Assembly (NCBI GenBank): GCA_964636385.1
Contig: CAZWSC010000079.1
Span: 1 to 10,748, forward strand
Source: CAZWSC01 sp964636385
GTDB taxonomy: Bacteria > Eisenbacteria > RBG-16-71-46 > CAIMUX01
DNA: 10,748 nt
Direction: 5' to 3'
How positions within the stretch are numbered: position 1 is the stretch's first letter; each line of letters starts with the position of its first letter. Positions 6,992 to 10,748 of the stretch are shown piece after piece. The position numbers and the translations under genes are program-made. Under the pieces are notes generated by a model that worked only from the letters and a program-made list of their open reading frames with translations, was not told the DNA's origin and made no database searches.

Positions 6992-8395
6992 TTACCCTTC
7001 GGAGTCATTCTCCCGCCGGGGCAAAGCCTCGCCCTTATGCACGACCGTGAACACAGTCTCGATGTTCTCGATCGCCGTGACAGGGTTCTGCTCTAGCACG
7101 AGTATGTTGGCGGCACGGCCTGGTGCGATTGCACCGTAGCGGTCCGTGGCTTTGAGGGACATCGCAGGATAGATCGTCGCACCCTTCAGAATCTCAACCT
7201 CGCTCAAGCCGCAATCTCGCAGGTGCCGCATCTCTGCCAGCGTGCCCTCCGGGAAGACGCCGTCCTGCCCGACCAGAATTTTCACTCCGTGGGCAGCCGC
7301 CTCGCGCGTGATGTGGCGGCTTACCTCTTCCATCCCTTTTCGGATCGTCGCCATCGGCGATGTCTCATCGTGAGAGCCGGGTTGCTGCGCCATCTGAACG
7401 AAGACGTGCAGCGTAGGGCAGAAGTAGACGTCGTGAGCGAGCATCTTGTCGAACACAGCCTGCAGCTTGTCCGGCGCGATTCCCGCCGCGCCCATTGCGG
7501 CAACCTTGGTGATAAAGGCCATCCGCTGCTCGCCCACAACATTCGCGCGGGCTAGTTCATCGTGCTCGTGCGACAGCGAGTCGACCAGCACGACCGGCCA
7601 GGGAGCCTTGCCGTGCTCGATGCTGCCGACCCCGCAGTCGATTGAGAAGTCGATAGGCACACTGTGAAAGAGCGGCGGCCCGGGATCGTGAACCACCTGC
7701 AGTGACGCTGCGCGGGATAGATCGACCAGCCGGGCGAACACTTCGCGGTCGAACTTGCCGAAGAGCTTGATGCAGCGGGCGCCGCCGGCGACCAGTTCCG
7801 GGACGATCCGCTCGGCGTCGGCAAGGGAGTCGAGCGCTACCGTGAACTCCGGATTGTTTGCGTTTATCTGGGCCCATGTGAGCGGGCTTTTCTCGAGCAT
7901 CGGGCCTGTGTAGAAGATGTCCGGGCCGCGCAGTTCGCCGGCCTCTATCCGCGTGCGAAGCGATTGCAGATCGGCCAGGGGGCCGCCTACGTCACGGAGC
8001 TGCGTGATCCCCTTCTCGACGAAGCGGGGCAGTGTGTAATCGATCATCCCGCTGCCCATCATCTTGAGGTTCGTCACATGCGTGTGGCTGTCGAACAGGC
8101 CGGGAACGGCGTACTTCCCCGTGCAGTCGATGACGGCCTCATCGCGCCAGGCAGGCGCATCGATCCTGGCGCCTGGATCGCGCACTGCTGCGATTCGCCC
8201 GCCGTCGATCAGGATATCCTTTGGGCCTGTCATGACGCCTGCATCGACATCGAAGACTTGCACATTAGCCAGCACAAGCCGGCCGGACGCGGGAGATGCA
8301 CTCACGGCCTTGTCCGGCGTGTCCTGCGCCGGCGACTGGGCAGCGGCGAGTACGAGCAGCAGGCAGGATACTGCGCTGCACCTGAGAGCCGACAT
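6992..8395 (-). CDS. Secreted metal-dependent amidohydrolase
   Basis: A 467-residue protein of the amidohydrolase superfamily (imidazolonepropionase/prolidase-like Zn hydrolases). It has an N-terminal signal peptide (MSALRCSAVSCLLLVLAAAQ, then SPAQ), so it acts outside the cytoplasm. A beta-sandwich strand (LVLANVQVFDVDAG, IDGGRIAAV) precedes the TIM barrel. Predicted metal ligands all appear present: H104 and H106 in FDSHTHV, the probable carboxylated lysine K210 in CIKLFGKF, H236 in VVHDPG, H261 in IEHGK, and D378 in VGQDGV. The C-terminus closes with the usual YGAIAPGRAANILVLEQNP segment. The start is fixed by GGGAGG five bases before the ATG. The exact substrate (X-Pro dipeptide, other cyclic amide, or lactone) cannot be deduced. 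It is convergent with the M23 remnant and divergent from the C10 peptidase gene. Confidence 0.93.
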   Translation of the reverse strand: MSALRCSAVSCLLLVLAAAQSPAQDTPDKAVSASPASGRLVLANVQVFDVDAGVMTGPKDILIDGGRIAAVRDPGARIDAPAWRDEAVIDCTGKYAVPGLFDSHTHVTNLKMMGSGMIDYTLPRFVEKGITQLRDVGGPLADLQSLRTRIEAGELRGPDIFYTGPMLEKSPLTWAQINANNPEFTVALDSLADAERIVPELVAGGARCIKLFGKFDREVFARLVDLSRAASLQVVHDPGPPLFHSVPIDFSIDCGVGSIEHGKAPWPVVLVDSLSHEHDELARANVVGEQRMAFITKVAAMGAAGIAPDKLQAVFDKMLAHDVYFCPTLHVFVQMAQQPGSHDETSPMATIRKGMEEVSRHITREAAAHGVKILVGQDGVFPEGTLAEMRHLRDCGLSEVEILKGATIYPAMSLKATDRYGAIAPGRAANILVLEQNPVTAIENIETVFTVVHKGEALPRRENDSEG

Positions 8396-8715
8396 GGGTT
8401 CCTCCCTTCGTGTCGTGTCTGCACGGGATCACCTCGTGCGAGCCGGCCCGTATGCTACTCCTGCGTGAGAGTTGCTGCTAGCCCCGCTGGGCCACGACGG
8501 CTCCGCATCGGCCCGGCCCCAATCAACTTCGACCCGATCTCCTTCGACTCGGTCTCCTTGTGGTACCGGGCATCCGCGTGGTATGCTGGATTGCGGTCGT
8601 TCGAACTTGGCCTCCGGGCATCCGATCACGAAGGAGTCGCTTGTCGCCGTCATCGCCCGGCCGCATCGCTAGTAAGCCGGTCACGCCGCGGTCGTCGGAT
8701 CAGGAGTCACTCACC
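8396..8715. other. Divergent intergenic region between amidohydrolase and C10 peptidase genes
   Basis: No gene is supported here. A frame open from 8560 is continuous with the C10 gene, but its first 52 codons are arginine/proline-rich and unlike a signal peptide. The region must hold the promoters of both divergent genes. A candidate for the + strand is listed separately. For the - strand only a weak TAGCAT -10-like hexamer (8452-8457, reverse complement) is visible, without a good -35. The ribosome binding sites lie at both edges. The sequence CCGGGCATCCG occurs twice (near 8567 and 8616), probably by chance. Confidence 0.55.
8558..8587 (+). promoter_or_regulatory. Candidate sigma-70-like promoter for the C10 peptidase gene
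   Basis: TTGTGG at 8558-8563 and TATGCT at 8582-8587 are separated by 18 bases, matching three and four of six consensus positions. The site lies about 130 bases before ATG 8716, leaving a long leader. It is the best-spaced pair I noticed in this gap, but in unfamiliar phyla such matches are weak evidence. Confidence 0.25.
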
Positions 8716-10227
8716 ATGTCCATGTCGCTTCGCATCCTCTGTGGTCTCGCGCTTATGATCTGCCTCGGCCTCGTCCTCGCCGCCGACCCCGTCCTCGCCG
8801 CTCCGGTCGATGCCGCCTTTGCGCGATCGGTCGCCGCGACCTTCGCCGGACAGGCGGCGGGGATCGCCGATCGATCCGCGATCGTGGTCGAGATTGCGGA
8901 CGATCCGTCGATCATCTCCCGCGACGGACAGGACCTCGCCTACCTCTTCCGGCTGGCACCCCGCGGTTACGTCGTGGTCGCGGCGGACGACGCGCTGCCT
9001 GCCGTCGTCGCCTACTCCTTCGACGCCGATCCGCTCGAGGACGAGCTTGGCGACCACCCCTTCCTTCGCCTCATCGCGGCCGACCTCGAGTCCCGCCTAC
9101 AGTCGATTTCTTCGATCGATCCGATCGTCACGGCCGAGCGGGCACGCCAGTGGACCGCACTGCGCCTCGGCTCGTGGGAACGCGCGCCGGGCGCGAGATT
9201 CCAGCAGTGGCCCCCCTCGGGATCGACCCCGACCGGAGGGTGGCTTCTCTCCAACTGGACCCAGAACGCCCCCTACAACGCGCTCTGTCCCCTGGACCTG
9301 GCGCACGGAGGCGCGCGGAGCCTGGCCGGATGCCCGGCCGTCGCGATGGCGATGATCCTCAACTACCACGAAACGATCCAGGCCACCGCCTTCGGTGCCG
9401 GCGACCGCTACTGGCATGCCTATGCCGGCAACAACTTCTGGATCCCCGATGCTGCAGCCACCTATGGGTTCCCCGACTTCCCGACGCTCAACGGCTACCT
9501 CGTTACCCTGACCTCCCACTGGGGCTCGGGGACTCCGCTTACCAACACCGACAAAGCGGCTTTGACCTTCGCCTGTGGAGTCGCCGCGACCCAGGTCTAT
9601 AGCGCGTCTGGATCCGGCACCTTCGGCGTGGGCCAGGCCTACAACGCCTATCAGCGCTTCGCCTTCACCGGCAGCCGCCTCGCCTTCGACACCGATCCCG
9701 AACTCTACTCCGATCTCGCCCTCAGCATGCAGAACGCTCTTCCCGCCCACCTCGCCGTGGTGAACGAAGGATGGACGATGGGGCACAACGTGGTGGTCGA
9801 CGGCTACAACACCGACAACTACTTCCACCTTAATTTCGGATGGGGCGGAGCTTACAACGGATGGTACCTGCTCCCTTCGGAGATCCCCTACGGTCTCACC
9901 GTAATCGAGGGAGTGGTCCTCGACATCGTGCCGGAAGCGACTGCTGTGCCGGGATCTCCACACATGGTCAGCGCCCGATCCCTCACCTGCATCCCAAATC
10001 CCGGAACCGATCGGATCTCGCTGCGCCTCGCCCGGCCGTCCGCACCGGACCAGGAGATCCAGATCTTTGACGCTGCGGGGCGGCTGGTCCGAACGCTGGC
10101 CGGCTCGTCGCGCGGCGAGATCGTCTGGCTGACCGACGACATCGATGGAAGGCCCGTGGCTCCCGGCGTCTACCTCGCGCGAGCCTCTGACGGATCGACG
10201 TCCGCGCGCGTCGTCATCTGTCGCTGA
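8716..10227 (+). CDS. Secreted C10 family (streptopain-like) cysteine peptidase with FlgD-like C-terminal domain
   Basis: A 503-residue precursor. Residues 1-29 are a signal peptide (MSMSLRILCGLALMICLGLV, then LAADPVLAA). Residues ~30-125 resemble the Spi/propeptide domain of C10 peptidases (YLFRLAPRGYVVVAADDALP). The catalytic domain begins around LLSNWTQNAPYNALCP. It has the nucleophile C206 in AGCPAVAMAMILNYH and the catalytic H357 in GHNVVVDGY, followed by YFHLNFGWGG (369-378), the same order as in streptopain. The last ~80 residues (CIPNPGTDRISLRL ... VAPGVYLARA) form a FlgD-like Ig domain, likely for surface sorting or anchoring. By analogy it is made as a zymogen and matures by propeptide removal. 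AGGAG at 8702-8706 lies nine bases before ATG 8716, so I prefer this start to the upstream GTG at 8560, which would bury the signal peptide. Confidence 0.94.
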   Translation: MSMSLRILCGLALMICLGLVLAADPVLAAPVDAAFARSVAATFAGQAAGIADRSAIVVEIADDPSIISRDGQDLAYLFRLAPRGYVVVAADDALPAVVAYSFDADPLEDELGDHPFLRLIAADLESRLQSISSIDPIVTAERARQWTALRLGSWERAPGARFQQWPPSGSTPTGGWLLSNWTQNAPYNALCPLDLAHGGARSLAGCPAVAMAMILNYHETIQATAFGAGDRYWHAYAGNNFWIPDAAATYGFPDFPTLNGYLVTLTSHWGSGTPLTNTDKAALTFACGVAATQVYSASGSGTFGVGQAYNAYQRFAFTGSRLAFDTDPELYSDLALSMQNALPAHLAVVNEGWTMGHNVVVDGYNTDNYFHLNFGWGGAYNGWYLLPSEIPYGLTVIEGVVLDIVPEATAVPGSPHMVSARSLTCIPNPGTDRISLRLARPSAPDQEIQIFDAAGRLVRTLAGSSRGEIVWLTDDIDGRPVAPGVYLARASDGSTSARVVICR

Positions 10228-10589
10228 TCGCACCGTGCGACTCCGTTCGTGGATCATCGTGACCAGCTTGGCCCTGAAGATGCCTTCCCACGCGCATTCC
10301 CCGCTGACGCAGGAACACCTCGGAAATGGCTGATGAAGCTGCCATAATCACCCCCGCAACTGCCAACCAGCGCACGTGAAGGAGATAAGTGATGGGATCT
10401 TCTGTCCGCCAGTACAGCCTGGCGCCGCGGCTGCAGTACTGCGCCAGACCGCGGATGCGAATGCCGGGCCGTTCCTACGCTCGCCACGATGGCAGCGACC
10501 CACAGCACAACCTATTCGCGCCCGAGGCGGGCAAACCACAACACGCACGGCCCGCCCCGGTGCGGATGTGCAGACACACGGAGGCAATC
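10228..10589. other. Intergenic region after the C10 peptidase gene, with a hairpin
   Basis: No domain or clear gene is visible. A hairpin can be drawn at 10410-10441: CAGTACAGCC pairs with GGCTG..TACTG, allowing a 3-base bulge, around a GC-rich loop. It lacks a T-run, so it is not a standard terminator. A CATAAT hexamer at 10343-10348 could be a -10 box but has a poor -35. An ATG at 10392, with AAGGAG seven bases upstream, is open and in frame with the gene at 10590. The 66 residues it would add are not signal-like. Confidence 0.5.
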
Positions 10590-10748
10590 ATGACAAGACG
10601 ACACCCCCCACAGCTTAGGCTCCTTGCCTGGGCAACCCTGGCTCTCCTTGCCTGCCTGGCCGCAGCGCCGGCAGCGAACGCAGATGAGCCTGCCCTGGTC
10701 ATCAGGCTGACCGAGAGCCCGAGCGCGGTCTACCCCGTCAGCAGCATC
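10590..10748 (+). CDS. 5' part of an exported protein of unknown function (runs off the window)
   Basis: Only the first 53 codons are present. ATG 10590 is preceded by GGAGG (10580-10584) at five bases. The product opens with a basic N-terminus (MTRRHPPQLR), a hydrophobic core (LLAWATLALLACLAAAP) and a signal-peptidase-I-like ANA site before DEPALVIRL. The LLAC within the core is a poor lipobox, so a lipoprotein is possible but less likely. The mature part seen so far (LVIRLTESPSAVYPVSSI) matches no family I recognise. A longer form from ATG 10392 is in frame and has its own AAGGAG, but it would place the hydrophobic segment about 80 residues inside the protein. Confidence 0.75.
   Translation, partial: MTRRHPPQLRLLAWATLALLACLAAAPAANADEPALVIRLTESPSAVYPVSSI

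Noticed and set aside
10228..10250. Small stem TCGCA-CCG-TGCGA after the C10 peptidase stop codon
   Set aside because: A five-base stem without a T-run is too weak to call a terminator.
9097..10257. Long open frame of 386 codons on the - strand opposite the C10 peptidase
   Set aside because: Composition is Arg/Gly/Val-rich with no domain or ribosome binding site. It mirrors the strong codon bias of the real gene, which has clear catalytic motifs.

Overview
This is a GC-rich bacterial window, dense with signal peptides and polytopic membrane protein. Two of its genes end in the FlgD-like Ig fold used as a C-terminal sorting or anchoring module (pattern: PNP, then a V-x-I-Y/F-D/G-x-x-G-R-x-(I/V)-R segment, then a W-x-D/x-x-G-R-P-V-(P/A)-(A/P)-G-V-Y-L ending). 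A C10 (streptopain-type) peptidase and an M23-type protein with this tail suggest an uncultured FCB-affiliated lineage such as Candidatus Eisenbacteria, Krumholzibacteriota or Latescibacterota. That placement is an inference from protein architecture, not a phylogenetic result.

Layout. Positions 1-349 have no gene but hold several degenerate copies of a GC-rich intergenic repeat. At 350-385 a TTGACA box and an AT-rich perfect 18-bp palindrome sit directly in front of an AAA+ ATPase/DUF4143 gene (386-1624), which appears to be leaderless. Positions 1625-2008 again hold repeats: a tandem CACGAAG-type repeat, an inverted copy of the left-hand repeat arm, and two direct copies. The ATPase gene is therefore bracketed by members of one repeat family on both sides. 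Next on the + strand come a secreted DUF885 protein (2009-3772), a polytopic membrane protein resembling GT-C enzymes (3889-5595), and a disrupted M23-like gene (5686-6871). In this last gene the signal peptide and the body lie in different frames and the first half of the metal site is missing. A secreted amidohydrolase (6992-8395) lies on the - strand, convergent with the M23 remnant and divergent from a C10 cysteine peptidase (8716-10227). The window ends inside a new secreted-protein gene that starts at 10590.

Functionally, most genes encode exported hydrolases (DUF885 metallopeptidase-like, amidohydrolase, C10 peptidase, former M23 peptidase) that could take part in extracellular or periplasmic protein and peptide breakdown. 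Nothing in the spacing demonstrates a single operon. The ATPase module with its repeats looks like an accessory insertion unrelated to the export genes. I see no tRNA, rRNA, CRISPR array, transposase or integrase in the window.
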